Shown piece after piece: positions 12,107-24,180 of a stretch of DNA of 64,000 nt. The stretch is from NCBI GenBank assembly GCA_905221605.1, contig CAJNDS010002163.1:561001-625000 (forward strand), in the 5' to 3' direction. Within the stretch, counting starts at the first letter, position 1, and every line of letters starts with the position of its first letter. This stretch comes from Symbiodinium natans (lineage: Eukaryota > Sar > Dinophyceae > Suessiales > Symbiodiniaceae). The notes beneath the pieces were generated by a model. The model saw only the letters and a program-made list of their open reading frames with translations. It had not been told where the DNA came from and did not search any database. The position numbers and the translations under genes are program-made.

Positions 12107-15100
12107 ACACCACACACACACACACACACAGAGACACACAGGGACACACACAGAGACACACACACACACACACACAGAGACACACACACACACACACACA
12201 CACATGTGCATGGTTTATGTATAGATATGTGCATATCTTCTGTGAATATGTATGTGTATTATTTATATATGTGTATATCTACATATATATATATATATTA
12301 TTTATATTTATTTGTTTATTTATTTATTTATATTTACATTTATATATATATATATATGTATACATATAGATATATAGATTGTCTCTGTATATACGTGTAT
12401 GTATATATATATATACATACATATAGATATTCACTCCTGAAGTGCCAGGCCGGGCCATGCGGCAAGCGCTGGCGTTTGGGAGCTCCGGCTGAGAACACGG
12501 TGCTGGAAACAACCCAAAAAAACCAAGGCCCAAGTAGGGGTTAGAGTTATGAGGGTTATGGGGTTATAGAGTTTAAGGAGATCTGGGGCTCCACTCGTTA
12601 GGGTCGTGGCGGTGCCAGGGTCAGAGACTTTTTTGTTTCTGACTGTGTTCTTGGTAGGGGGTATAAGGAAGTATATTCGGTAGAGGAAATAGGATTCACG
12701 AACGAGAGACCTTGCACCCGCCACCCCCCCCCTCCCCCCCGAAGTTAAGCAGAATCCAAGGCCATTAAGGCCAGGAGGTCCTCTGCTTTTCAGTAGGCCA
12801 GGCCTCGACATGTTTGCCTCACATCAAGGATGCGCTGGCTGCACCCGTGCTCCTGCTGCCCCGGCAGCCGTGCCTGAGATAAGCAACTGGTGTTGATCGT
12901 CGGACCTTTAACGCCACAGCCACAACGAACGCGCACCGGCTGACTGGTTGACTTCAACCCAACCTAGAAAACTCAAAAGGGGTTTGAGACTATAGGTGGG
13001 CTAGGTCTCCTAGTGCTTGTGCTCAAGGCTTCGACTGTTGCAGTGTGTGAGTTTGTTTTGTGTTTGTTTGTAGCTCCAAATGCCCCTTTTTTGATCTTTT
13101 AAGTTGTGCAAGCGAAGCCCGTTCGTAGATTATATCTCGCGCGCTCCCCCTAGCAAAGACCAGGACCTATCAAGAAGGTTACCAGTGCCCCAACGAACCC
13201 CAGAACCGGATATTCTGACCGGGGGTCTAAAACCACAAACTCAAACCTTAGACCTCAACCCCCCCAAAGCTTGAAACCTCAGCCCCACGCCTTGAAGGCC
13301 CGTAAACTCCAAGCCCTAAACCCTATAACCCTACATCGTTTGTTTCCCAAGGCACTCTGTTCTGATCCTGGGCCTCGGTGGTGGGACGGTGGCCAGGGAG
13401 CTGAGAGCAATATGCCCGGAGGCAGCAGGGTTTAGGGGGCTCTAGGTTTTTAGGGTTATAGGGTTATAGGGTTATAGGGTTTAGGGTTTAGGGTTTAGGG
13501 TTTAGGGTTTAGGGTGGCTTAGGTGTTTAGAACTTAGGGCTTTAGGCTTGAGGATGGGGAAGACCGGTTTCGGGCCTAGGGTTTCGAGTTCTGAGCCCGA
13601 CCCCATGGCAGAACCTGCACAAACACTGTTCCTAAAAGGAGGACACCCAATATGGCGGGGAAGAATCTACATCCCAAAGTACTCTCTCTACCCAACAGCC
13701 GTCTGGTTTTGGGATTCTGGCTGGAGTTCGTTGCTGCTCCTGCTGCCGTCATAGCTCACGTCACGACTGCTGCATGGCAGTTTTTCGCAAAAAATGGAAA
13801 ACAAAAGAGACTCGCCTCAACGCTAAGCCCTAGCACCTCTCCCCTAACCCAGGCCCTGAACTGCAAGTTTGTCCAGTAGAGGTTGGTGTGGGGAGGACTG
13901 CTCTAGTGTACGACCTCTGAGTTCTTGAGCATTGGTATTCTGGCTTCTGGCTTTCAGGGTGTAGGGTTCGGGGTTGAGGGCGCAGGAGACCCTCCAATTT
14001 CTGCCTCCAGGCTCGCATTGTGGGGGTGGAAATGGACGAGGAGGCTAGCATGCCGACCCTGAACCTTAAACCCTGAGCCCTAAACCTTAAAGCCTCCCTC
14101 GCAACAATGAAAACACACCTCGCAGGCCCATAACCGAGTCCGTTTGGAAGCTTTCGAGGACCTTCGGGGCCTTATGGTTCTGAGTCGATTTCTGGCGTGC
14201 TTCAGGGGGTTTATGGGCCTTAACAGGGTTGTTACTGCTTCTCGCTCTAGCAGTGTTTTGAGGAATCCTGTGCAACATTTGTCATATCAAGCCCAGGGGC
14301 ATCAACATGTTCTGTTTGTGACTTCCAACAGGCTTCCGGTGCCCTGAAAACGGCAACCCAGAAGCCGATCCTACATCCGCGCGAACCCCTGCACTATACT
14401 TCTCTTTTAAACCCTAAACCCTAAACCCTAAACAAGCAATCCTAAACCCGAAACCCTTATTCGGGTCTCAGGACCTTGGGTGTTTTGGCTTTTGGATCCG
14501 GCCATCGCAGTTCTGGGCAGGGTCGGCTAGGAGCAGGGTAATATAGGGGTCGGAATAATTGCTAATAGTATTCCCTTATGGTCAGTATAACAAGCCCCGA
14601 AACCCGATTCTAACCATTAAGGCCCTACAATTTTGTTAGGGAGGGTTGAGGGTGTTTGGGCTGTACCCTCATGTAATGAGGATGTTGCTTGAAAAAGGCT
14701 CCCCAAGAGGGCGGCCCGTGGCCATGATATAGCTTCAGCGCAAATACTTCCTAAGCCCTAAACCCCAAACCCTAACCCCTAAACCCTAAACCCTAAACCC
14801 TAAGCCCCCGAGGTACTCGAGGCAGCCCGGTGCCACTTTGATCTGGATGGCTTGGGGGTGGACGTGCGCTGCTGTGATGCCCTCTGGCTTGGTCAACCCT
14901 CCTAAGCCCTAAACTTTGTCATAGTTGGGAAACATTTTACATTTTCAAGGGTACTTTAGCCCAATAATAATGAATATCAATCTACTTTTTTATGTTATCC
15001 CAACAATGAACTAGTAAACTAAACCCTTGGTAGAAGGCCTTCTGGACCTAAAGAGCTGGAGTTTTGCAGCCCTCAAGCGCTAAACCCCAACCTTCTAGAA

Positions 15101-17923
15101 ACCACTGGACTGCAGTCCTGAGCTCGACCGGCAAGTCTCCGCAAATCAAGAAGCCATAAATTTCGCAAGTCCTGAACCCGGCAACCCTTAACAGCTTGCT
15201 TGTGTTGTGTTGTTGTTGTTGTTGCTGTTGTTGTTGTTTTTGTGTGTTGGTGTTTTCTTGTTGGGCGGGGGGGGTCAAAGGGCGCAGGGCCTAAACACGT
15301 CTTGTGCTTCGTGGGCTCGAAGAATCTACCGGATTCCCTGTGGTACGCATGTTTCCTTTATGTTCAGGGCTCGCATCCCCCAAAAGCTCAAAACATGGCA
15401 ACCCTAAACACTCAACCCTAACCTTCAACTCTATGGGCCCTTAGCATAGTCCCTTACCCTTGTTGAAAGGACCCGAAGAAAGGGCCCTGGGACTCAAAGT
15501 ACCGGGCCCATACTTGGAATGCAAAATCCTAAACCGTCCCAAACCTCCAACATATCCATCAATGCCCTAACCCTAAACCCTAAACCCCTAAACCAGTGAT
15601 TCCCGCCTCCTTTCTTGGCAAGGCTCTGGAAGTCCTCCAGAAGGATCCATCCATGGTGCAGGGCCTTGCAGGGACGAGCCCCTTAGGGTTTAGGGTTTAG
15701 GGTTTAGGGTTTGGGTTCAGGGTTTAGGGTTCAGGGTTTAGGGTTTAGGGTTTAGGGTCTAGGGTTTAGGGTTTGGGCGTGCTTCGTACATGTAAAGCAA
15801 CTTGGGGCGCTTATGTAATTGCTGCATAAAACTGGGGGCAGGGTGGGCCGGGGGGGGGTGGGGAGTGGGTAACCTGAGGGTATAGTGAACTCAACTCGGG
15901 GAGAAGAGATGTGGGTTGTCTAGGGATCCGCTTTGCAGGGGCCCCTTGGCCATGACGGCCCAATTTCCTGTAGACCCACGGAAGTACCTAACAGGAACAT
16001 GATCATTTCAACTTCAACGATGGTTGCAAGCGCAAGTCGGAAGACTGTCCCTACATGTACTTCATAGTCGACTCGGAAGTCGAACGGAAGACCTGTCATA
16101 CCGGAACCCGTGCTGGCGTTCACATCAAGCCCCATTTTCAAATTGCTCTCGAACCGCCACCTTGGAGCTTGGGGGGTCGACATCCTACAGCACATACCCC
16201 AGGCCCTAGACCCCCCAAAATACATCCTGACATTAATCATCTGCTATCCAGAGATTAATTTACTTGCGCAGCATGCTTCGGAGGACAAGGAGCTCTACGA
16301 CGTCATCATTGACGACCTTTTCATCGGATATGCACGGAGCGTGCACAAGCCAAGCTTCTGGGCGTGCACTAGGGCCAGAAGGGATCAAACTCAACTCCAC
16401 CCTTTTCCGTTTTAAGGGGTTATATAGGGTACCTCATTCCCTCATTCCCTACGAAGAGCCAGCCAGTTAACCTCATACTAAAACCTTCAAGCCGAAACCT
16501 CAAACCTAAGGAGCCCATAGCAAAGTGGGGTTTATCAAACATCGGTCCTTTTGGCACCCTGAACTACAAGGGAAAACCAATCTTAGGTTTAGGATTCTGG
16601 TTAGGACAGGGGAATGCTGCGGCTTTTCTGCTCTCAACTCTAGGTTGCCACATGTCCCGGTTGAGGAACGCGGCCCTTGCCGTGGTAGCGGTAACGGCAC
16701 TCCCCGTCCCAAAAGGAGAACATAATCATCTGAATTCTGCCCCTGCTTGCTAGTGGATGCTTGAAGTCAGGCAGGGCTTGCTTGAAATGCCCAGCTTTTG
16801 TACTAGATTGGTACCTTACAGACCCCGAAGGCTCTGAAACTAGAATCTCAACCCTTTGTGCTTCTTTGACCAGAGCGTAACCAAAGCATAAGGATGGATG
16901 CTGCAGAAAGGCATACGCTTGGCCGCGAAACGTCTGCGGCCAGGCCAGGATGTCACCAGCGTTTTGAACTTAAGGTTTAGAGTTTGTGGTACGGGGTTGG
17001 GGGATTGCTCTAGTGTTTAGGCACCTTGCGTCTGCTTATGCATGTGCACAGGCTGCGCGGTTCAAGGTGTTGCGTATGCGAGCGCTGCCGTGGGCTCTTG
17101 CAGGAGAGAGCTCAGCGTTGAACCCCAAACACTGCAAAGCCTGGGAAGCCTGCAGACTCCACTCTCAGGCCGATGTTTTAGGGGTTTAGGGTTTAGGGTT
17201 TCAAGTGGCACCTAGCCTCCTAGCTAGCTTTCACGTCGAGGGGGCCTGCTCATCAGCAACACGCTGGATGAAGCTGCAGATTTCCAGACCAGCCTCCCGG
17301 CATTCTGGGGATGTGGTTTCCTTGTGGTGTTTAAGAGGGCTTTCTGCAGGAATACTCTCAGAGGGTTTAAGGGTACTATCTGGAACCAGCTTGTAGGAAG
17401 ATAGCACGATGTTTGTTTTTAACTGAGGACACAACACCAAAGCACTCGTAAGACTTGAGCTTCGTAGCCATTCCGCGATATCGCCTTAACCCCCCCCCTC
17501 AGTTGGCAGAAAGATGGATCTAAAGCGAAGAGCGCCTTGGAGAATGCAGAGACTGAACCTGAAACCCTGAACCCTGACCCTCCCGGGGCCAACACTTCTC
17601 GGGGTTTGCCCCCCCCAGGACCATGCTACGAGGGGCTTTATACCCGAAGACCTGAATCCTAAACCCTTACAAACCCGTAGAATACATCCTCAGGAACCCT
17701 TGTATCGCCCCGAACGAACCCTTTCTAACCCTGAACTCCTTAGCACTTTACCCTCACAAGTCTTCTGCTCTACCGTGCTTTCCTATTGAGATCCCTAGGT
17801 TGGGGGGGGGGAGGTATATAGCGTTGACGAATTTTTAGGCTGCGCCTTCTCACTATGCAGAATGTGCGAATGTGCGAGCGTGTGCGTGCGTGTGCGTGCG
17901 TGTGTGTGCGTGGGCGTGGGCGT

Positions 17924-17962
<39 letters not shown>

Positions 17963-18722
17963 GCGCGGGCGCGGGCGCGGGCGGGCGCGGCCACAACCGC
18001 GGGCGCGGCCACAACCACGTGCGCGTGCGCGTGCGCGCATGCGCGCGCGCTCGCACGTGCGCGGTCGTGCGTGCGTGCGTGCGGGGTGGGTGGGTGGGTG
18101 GGTGTGTATATGTGTGACCTTATTCATATTTAGGGGTTCCAGATAGGGAACACGTCTTACAGAACTCACCATGTCGGCCAAGTTCTTTGCCGGCGGCTTC
18201 CACACCTGATCCAGTTGCAGTTGCAAGGCTCACCGGCGGAGTGGTCTCGTGTTAGGGGGCTAGGGTTTAGGGTTGAGGTGATGTTGCTGAGCCGCTTTTG
18301 GCCGCCACTAACGCCGCGGAGGTACCCGTAGCATGTCATGGCCATTTTTGTTTCTCTTGGAGGGGCCTTTCGGGGGGATCTTCTGGGGGGTCTGTTCTGA
18401 AAAAGTCTTCTGAGGGCTGGTCTCTCTGGGTGGGCTTTTCCGCGGATCTCTTCAGGCGGGCACTTGGGTTCGGCCGCGTAAACCGTAAACCGCCCGCGGC
18501 GTTGGTTGCGCCCTTCTGTGGCGTTAGGGTGCGGGCTTGCTGGCGTACTTTCTTTCAACGTTGTTGTCGGCCTGGAGATGTATCTTCCTAAATCAAGGCC
18601 TACCCAAAAAGCTAGACCCCTGTCCATTCAATGACCTGCCAGACTATGACAACACTGTCTTCGTGGCATCCTCCTCGCCCCTGGATCCAGAGCGGCTGGT
18701 GCCACGGCTGCCCCCATCGTAG
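10522..18722 (+). CDS. Gene B: spermidine-synthase-fold methyltransferase-like protein, 13 exons
   Basis: Proposed exons: 10522-10584, 10787-10849, 11716-11736, 12802-12863, 13352-13424, 14011-14043, 14813-14878, 15623-15667, 16272-16338, 16893-16943, 17241-17286, 18163-18227, 18598-18722. They total 780 nt in one frame, giving 259 residues and TAG at 18720-18722. Visible in order: an N-terminal beta region ([11 protein letters not shown]), the SAM/dcSAM loop [11 protein letters not shown], the acidic strand [43 protein letters not shown], and a C-terminal strand [13 protein letters not shown]. This is the full order of the spermidine synthase superfamily. True aminopropyltransferases usually have DSxDP after YDVII; here it is DDLFIG, so I infer a methyltransferase-like member and not a polyamine synthase. 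Ten of 12 introns start with GC, one with GT, one with GA (17287). The ATG at 10522 is the best start but unproven. Gene A ends about 0.9 kb upstream on the same strand. Confidence 0.78.
11671..11713 (-). repeat. (CCCTAAA)n forming a splice acceptor
   Basis: Six heptamers, the last reading CCCTAAACAG directly before the 21-nt exon 11716-11736. The repeat itself provides the sequence upstream of AG. Confidence 0.8.
11847..12206. repeat. Long interrupted (CA)n microsatellite, about 360 bp
   Basis: Alternating CA with occasional GA or CCACAC interruptions, followed to about 12430 by TA/TTTA-rich sequence. It lies in the gene B intron 11737-12801. Confidence 0.95.
13352..13424 (+). CDS. Gene B exon with GLGGGT cofactor loop
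   Basis: The exon reads [19 protein letters not shown], the hallmark nucleotide-binding loop of the spermidine synthase fold. The upstream exon (12802-12863) ends with two bases that complete Arg. The GC donor at 13425 runs directly into TTTAGGG-type repeat. The next exon (14011-14043) supplies GVEMDEE, whose acidic residue is expected to contact the cofactor. Confidence 0.8.
13444..13515 (+). repeat. TTTAGGG/TTATAGGG array at start of gene B intron
   Basis: Tandem 8-bp TTATAGGG units give way to 7-bp TTTAGGG units a few bases after the GC donor at 13425. Confidence 0.8.
14541..14630. mobile_element. GGGGTCGGAAT element copy
   Basis: TAGGGGTCGGAATAATTG to ACCATTAAGGCCCTAC, in the gene B intron 14044-14812. 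Confidence 0.55.
14916..15019. mobile_element. ACATTTTACAT element, copy 2
   Basis: GGGAAACATTTTACATTTTC then AAGGGTACTTTAG and, after a TA-rich insert, CAACAATGAACTAGT. It lies in the gene B intron 14879-15622. Confidence 0.4.
15683..15775 (+). repeat. TTTAGGG array with TTCAGGG variants
   Basis: Follows the GC donor at 15668 of gene B and shows point-mutated units, as expected for ageing interstitial repeats. Confidence 0.8.
16272..16338 (+). CDS. Gene B exon with [11 protein letters not shown] motif
   Basis: Encodes the strand-4 motif of the spermidine synthase family, usually YDVII.D followed by SxDP in aminopropyltransferases. Here DLFIG follows, a substitution seen in methyltransferase-like relatives. 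A GC donor at 16339 joins in frame to 16893-16943 ([16 protein letters not shown]), the helix and turn before strand 5. Confidence 0.72.
17871..18115. repeat. (GCGGGC)n/(GT)n/(GC)n alternating tract
   Basis: GTGCGT, then GGGCGC units, then GTGCGC and a GTGG run, in the gene B intron 17287-18162. Alternating purine-pyrimidine of this kind favours left-handed DNA. Confidence 0.9.
18598..18722 (+). CDS. Gene B terminal exon
   Basis: Begins after TCAAG with GC completing Gly and runs to a TAG at 18720. The reading [15 protein letters not shown] followed by a short proline-rich tail matches the final beta strand of spermidine-synthase-like proteins. It is the longest exon of the gene, as is common for last exons. 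Confidence 0.75.
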
Positions 18723-19678
18723 TCGCCGGCAGGGGTTGGAGCCCTACCCACCCTAAACCCGGGATCCTTGTTGGGGTCCCAAATGTAGGATTGAGGATTT
18801 AAGCTTCAGCGCCCCTTTTCCCTTTTGTTCGGCATCCTAGGTTCTGTATGAAGCTACCCAATTACTCAAAGGGAACCCTTTTTCATCCTGTGACTGGCCA
18901 TCTCCGCCCAAACTCAACCCAAAACCCTTAGCCCTTAGCCCCCCTCTAGACACACTCACAACAGGGCGGGGTGAACAGGACATTCCGGTCCTTGTTTCTT
19001 TACAAAGCCATCAAGATCTAGAGTGTAGAACGTGTCTAGGCGACGCGTGCATGTCCTGAATTTCGTGGCCTGAAGAGTTCCCGATCCAGGGTTGAGAGTC
19101 TAGACTCCAGGGTAGGGATGTCGAGTTCTCTAACCGCTGCACCCTCAACCACCACAAGCCCTAAGCCCCAAGTCCTAAGCCCAAATGCGGAGACGAACAC
19201 GCTCGCCCAAGAGCCCAGGGGAGCGAAATCCGGCAAAACGAGGCCTGCCGGGCACGTCTGCACTCGCATTCAGAGGAACATCAGGAACGCCTCCCTGCAC
19301 CTGTGGTGGAGCCCTCCAGTGAACCCACACCCCAGATCGAAACGGATCAAAGCAGTTCTTCCACCCTAACTGTTGTACTTCTATCCTTCTAAGGTACAGG
19401 GTTCCTCTGAACCCTCACAACTCTGCACTAAAAAGCCCTAGCTCCATGCAGATTGCAGGTCCTCTCCTCCGGTGCAGCCGGGCTGCAGGTGAGCAAGCCA
19501 TCCCCAGGCACTTCCGAAGGGCGCCCCCCAAAATCCCGTCTTGACGAGTTACGTTTCCTAAAGTTTGTTGGGTTTAGGGGTTCCGGGTTTAGGATGCGAA
19601 GGGCTAACCCAAGGAAGGTCATGTTCTGCACCCGCCCAAACCAACAGAACCTTCGCCTCACATCCTAGAGCCGGCCCT

Positions 19679-19760
19679 ACTTGGGTCATAATTACTTCTT
19701 GCCCGTCATAGCTTGTACTCCCCAGGGATCTAGCTACCGCTACCCATGAACCCCCAAGTA
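19679..19760. mobile_element. GGTTCATGG fold-back element, copy 4 (degenerate)
   Basis: Ends with CTACCCATGAACCCCCAAGTA and begins with TACTTGGGTCAT; the left end has lost several bases. Confidence 0.45.
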
Positions 19761-20121
19761 AACCTCAAGACAGTCTCCACGCGGATCCTGCCAGTCCGTC
19801 GGCGCCTCCGACGCACTCAGGACGGGGGAGGGGGAGAGAGCGAGCCGAGCAGAAGGATTTTGAAAAGCGTTCATTCAGTGCCTTGGCCTGCCCTAAACAA
19901 CCCTAAACCCTATATTGAAGCAGTTCGAGGGTTTCAGACGCTGTTAAAGTCGCGAGCCCTCACGGCGAAGGAGCCACGATGGAGGCGGCTGGCCAAAGTT
20001 GCCTGGGGGCTTCTCCTGAGCCACGCCACAAGGATGCTCGCAAGAAAACATGCCGCCAGCATCGTTTCGGTGCCTCGATGTGCCTAGGCTTGGGGGGCAG
20101 ACCTCTTAAAGTTTAAGCTCA

Positions 20122-20526
20122 TTGAGGTCCTGGGCTGTGGGCCTTAAGCATCGACCGAGCCTTCATACGGGCGCCATGCCAAGCCTGTTGGCTTGTGTTT
20201 TTTGGGCGATGAGCTATGAGACGAAGAAGTACAAATTCCCCACACGCTCGAGGTCCGCGCAAGTGCTCCTCAAGGGTTCGCGCAAGGTCTTGAGCTCACT
20301 CAACGACGTTGAATTGTGCGATGTCTTGTTCTTGATGCGTCACAATTTTGGGGACCATACCACGCACGCGGGAACACGCGCAAGGCGCGCGAAAGGCCCG
20401 CATGGCCTTCTGAAGACACTGGCCTGCCCAGTGCAACTTGCAAGCGCGCTGCTGAATCTTTGCACTTGTCATCACTTAACTCATAATATGGCGGTGTACG
20501 AGAATATGGGACCCTATTCCCCTTAG
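20122..20526 (+). CDS. Unassigned 134-codon ORF between genes B and C
   Basis: An open frame of 134 codons starting at ATG 20122, free of telomere-type repeat inside. The composition is basic (stretches such as GTRARRAKG) with Cys/His near the end (LCTCHHL). I recognise no family. It could be a single-exon gene, a retrocopy fragment or chance. The area around it (19100-20100) has other short open stretches but no chain I could splice. Confidence 0.2.
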   Translation: MRSWAVGLKHRPSLHTGAMPSLLACVFWAMSYETKKYKFPTRSRSAQVLLKGSRKVLSSLNDVELCDVLFLMRHNFGDHTTHAGTRARRAKGPHGLLKTLACPVQLASALLNLCTCHHLTHNMAVYENMGPYSP

Positions 20527-20762
20527 CCTTATAGTAAGGACCCCACCCCTAATCGCAAACCTCCAGAATATGACTATTAAGTTGACCTTGTTATAGCTGC
20601 CCCTTGACACCGCACAAAACAGTTTCGAGCGCGTCTTTGCGTGCGCGCGCTCGCGCGTGCGCAAGGTCGCGCTATGTCGCGCAAGAACCTCCCAAAGGCT
20701 GGAAGTGGGGCAAACGAATATTGCACAATCATTTTGTACATCAAATAAGTCATCTCTATACG

Positions 20763-20794
<32 letters not shown>

Positions 20795-22702
20795 CAACAA
20801 AAAGATTTTGTTGCAGTATATGCTGCTACAGTACTTCCAAAGGGCCTGGTTTCGATGTACCTTATAGTGAATTCCGAGCGCCCCCAGAACCAGACGCCAA
20901 GACACTCAGTTGCCCCTGACCAGCCCACGCCAAACCGAGGAACTCCAAACCCTAAAAGCCTACACGCCGAAACCCTAAACCCTGCCTGGAAGCTTATGCC
21001 TTTCCCCTTTTTGGACATCTGAAAGGTTTAGGGTATAAACCTCTATGCACAATCTCTCATGTGAAATGCTCAGCCGGCCTGCCTTCGCCGTCTCAGCTAC
21101 GCCCCCCCCTGGCGTATTAGGGGGCGGGGCCTCGCGTAAGCCGAATGAAGCTGAGAGGTGGCGGGGAGGGGGGGGAGGGGGTTCAGTCGCAGGTGTAGGT
21201 TATAGACTCTGAGGTTGTCTAGAGGCCCTTAACCCTAAATCCTACAGGGCTTTCAGGGTTTCGGGTGCTTCCCTTCATTGATTTGGTTTTTGGGAGGTCC
21301 GCAGCTTTCTTGGAACTCTCTGGAGTTGAGTTTGCTTCCCTGAACCCGGTTTAGGGTTTAGGGTTCAGGGTTTAGGGTTTAGGGTTCAGGGTTCAGGGTT
21401 TTTGGGTTTTGGGGGGGGGGGGGGGAATTAAGATTCGGGGTTGTAGTACCCGGGCTTATGGGCTGCGGGCTTGGAGTTTGAACGCTTAACCCTTTCAGGA
21501 GGGCCATTCCTCTGCTTTGAGAAGGATGCCCGTTCAGGGCTTTCCGGGCTTGAGTCTTGTCATGTGTTTTGTTACTACTTAGGGGCTTTAGGGGTCAGTG
21601 GAAAAGGGTGCTAGGTCCTTAGGCTTCAGGGGTATAAGGTTTTTTAGGGCCTTAGAGTTTGAAAGGAAAAGGCTTCTGGGCACGACTGTTGCATATCCGC
21701 AGGTCCCTTGCGCTGGGTGTGCCTTGGCGGGAAGGGGTCCGAAATTTCCCGAAACCTCAAATCCCGAATAAGACCTAAACTCCAAAAACCCTAAATCCTG
21801 ATCCCTTGAAGTTAAAGAGAAAGGGCCGTACTGAAGATCAGCTGGGCCCAAGCCTGCTTCGCACCAACGTCCTCTTGAGTTTCTACTTACGATAGAAAAG
21901 GGTACCGTAGACCCGATACCCAATAATTAAGCTGCTCTTCGCTTCTGTATAGAAGTTTAATCTTGGCAGCCTTGGCAGTCTAGACTAAACGGGTTCGGGT
22001 CAGGCATTCCTTACCGAGAGTTGAGAAGTTCTGTTGACGTCCCGCGCCTCGAACCCACTGCCTAAGCCCTAAACCCTAAACCCCGAACCCGACACCCTAA
22101 ACCCTAAACTTGCTGTCACTGCTTGCGCCTATACATTTCCGACAAGAACCCACGCTTTGTTCATTCCCCCCCCCCCCCCACCCCAGTCGACTCAGAAACA
22201 GTGAAACAATCGTGAACCTGACGCTTACCCCGAACCGAATGGGAATCCTTCCCTAAATCCTCAACCGTATTATTCCAAAAGCTGAGCCTTTCAGCCTCTG
22301 ACTTGCAAAGCCCTCCAGACCCTTTCGAAACTGTACAAACTTTCCCGAGCCCTAAATGAGTAGTTCTCCAAATTTCCCCTTTGTTGGGGTCCTATATATA
22401 TAGTGCGGCACCCTTAAGAGAAGGACCCCAAAAACAAATAACTACCCAAATGCAGTTTGCCTGCTGCAAGGTGCCTGGCCACCCTGGCAGCCACTTTGCC
22501 AGAACATGATTTGGGTGATTGTCAAAATTCTGATCCCTTTTGGGGTACCTTAAACCCTAAACCCTAAGCCCTAAACCCTAAACCCTAAAAGATCCAAGAA
22601 GGGGACATAATTTTGACAACCACCCATTTTGAAACTTCCCAAGATGCCCCAAAAGGTCTAGATGCGAAGCAGCATGCAATGGAATTGCACCTGAGACCTC
22701 TT

Positions 22703-22796
22703 GGGGGTTTACGGAAATAAGGGACCCCTAATGTAGACCCCCAAATAGTAGGATTCCCTTGTAGCAAAAACCCCAATAAGGCACCCCTAAACCCCC
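22703..22796. mobile_element. GGTTTACG family copy
   Basis: Shares GGGGGTTTACG, CCCAAATAGTAGGAT, ACCCCAATAAGGCACCCCTAA and a terminal AAACCCCC with the other copies, in fixed order. Confidence 0.6.
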
Positions 22797-23544
22797 TGAG
22801 CTCAGTCGTAAACCCCTGCACTTGTCTCAAAGCCTTTCACTAGATCCTGAAGCCCAATCTCCCCCAGCACATACAGACAAAATCAACCAGGCGTCATGCA
22901 CCAACTGGGCGAGCCTTTGATTCCCGCACTGCTAAATCCCCAGCCCGCACGGTGCAGGCTTTAGGTTGGAAGGTTGGGCTTCAGGTTGAGGGCTTGGGGT
23001 TTGGGATTCGGTTTTTCGAAATTAGGGTCCCTTCTGGGCTCAGATTTGCACAACGGATTCGAGAACTGCCCATAAAGGTTACGCAGGCGTCTTTCAGAAT
23101 TTCAGAACCCAGTCATAGGGTTGGTTGCTTCCCAAACCCGAGGCCCCGAACATTCTTCGGCCTCCCCTCGCGCTATCTTGAAGGCGTGTGGTTCCTCCGC
23201 GAAGTTCTCTTCTGAAAATGGGGTGGCTGGACCAGCTGCCTGTCCGTCCATAGCTAGGACCCGGAGTAGGCCCGCATTTCCTTCTCTTGGGGTTGGGCTT
23301 CCCTTATAATCCTTTTAGAGCCAAAAAGGGTAACTTTTTTTCCTGGGTTACTCCTGGATCTAAATAGGTTCCGGGATACCGTTGTGAGGCTTGGAGTTGA
23401 TGGCTTAGGAGGTGTCGGGGTTTGGCGGATCGAGGGGTTCCCAATTAGGCAGGTCTTTGCCCTACACATCATAGCAAACCAGGCATCCAGAAAATTCTCA
23501 AAAACAGGTGACCAGCAGAAACAAGCAACTCTGAGAAATGTGAA

Positions 23545-24180
23545 GAACTTGTGACATTGGTCCGGGGCTCGGGGCCGCGGCGGCGACGAGGGAGGCCGTG
23601 AGCTGGAATTTTATCGGGGCCTCAGCAAGGCCTCCAGAAAATTATAGAACCGTTTTTCTTCGAACATCTCCACCCTCTCTGGGTAGAGATACTTTGGGGT
23701 TGGGCACTCCAGGGACACTCTGGGGTTGGGAACTCCAGGGGCACTCTGGGGGTTGGGCGCTCCACTTTGGGGTTGGGCACTCCAGGCACACTCTGGGGTT
23801 GGGCACTCCAGGGACATTTTGGGGTTGGGCACTCCAGGGACACTTTAGGGTTAGGCACAGGGTGGGCACTGCAGGGACATTCTGGGGTTGAGCACACTGG
23901 GGATTTTTGAGGGACAGTTTCCAGGAACAGGGACACTCTGGCGTTGGGCACCAGGAGGGACACTCTGAGGCTGGGCACTCCAGGGACAGACTGGGAAGGG
24001 CGAGGATTAGACCGGGCGAGGAGAAGAGTTGAGTGTAAAATCTAACAACCCCACACCGAGGGTGGGGAAAAATGTAGCAATTCTGAAAAAAATGTTGAAG
24101 TTAGTCCGGCGCCCGGGACCACGGCGGGAAGCAGGGGAGGCCGGGAGCCAAAAGTTGATCAGGTCTCGAGAAGAATGTGA
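23545..24180 (+). repeat. GC-rich repeat pair flanking the minisatellite
   Basis: The segment near 23545-23640 (TTGGTCCGGGGCTCGGG, GGAGGCCGTGAGC) is echoed near 24085-24180 (TTAGTCCGGCGCCCGGG, GGAGGCCGGGAGCC). The minisatellite lies between them. Confidence 0.5.
23690..23990. repeat. Minisatellite, unit about 26 bp
   Basis: About ten degenerate copies of a unit containing GGGGTTGGGCACTCCAGG followed by GACACTCT. The unit ORFs are shadows of the repeat. Confidence 0.85.

Noticed and set aside
11694-12369. ORFs up to 207 codons on both strands
   Set aside because: Translations of the (CA)n and (TA)n tracts.
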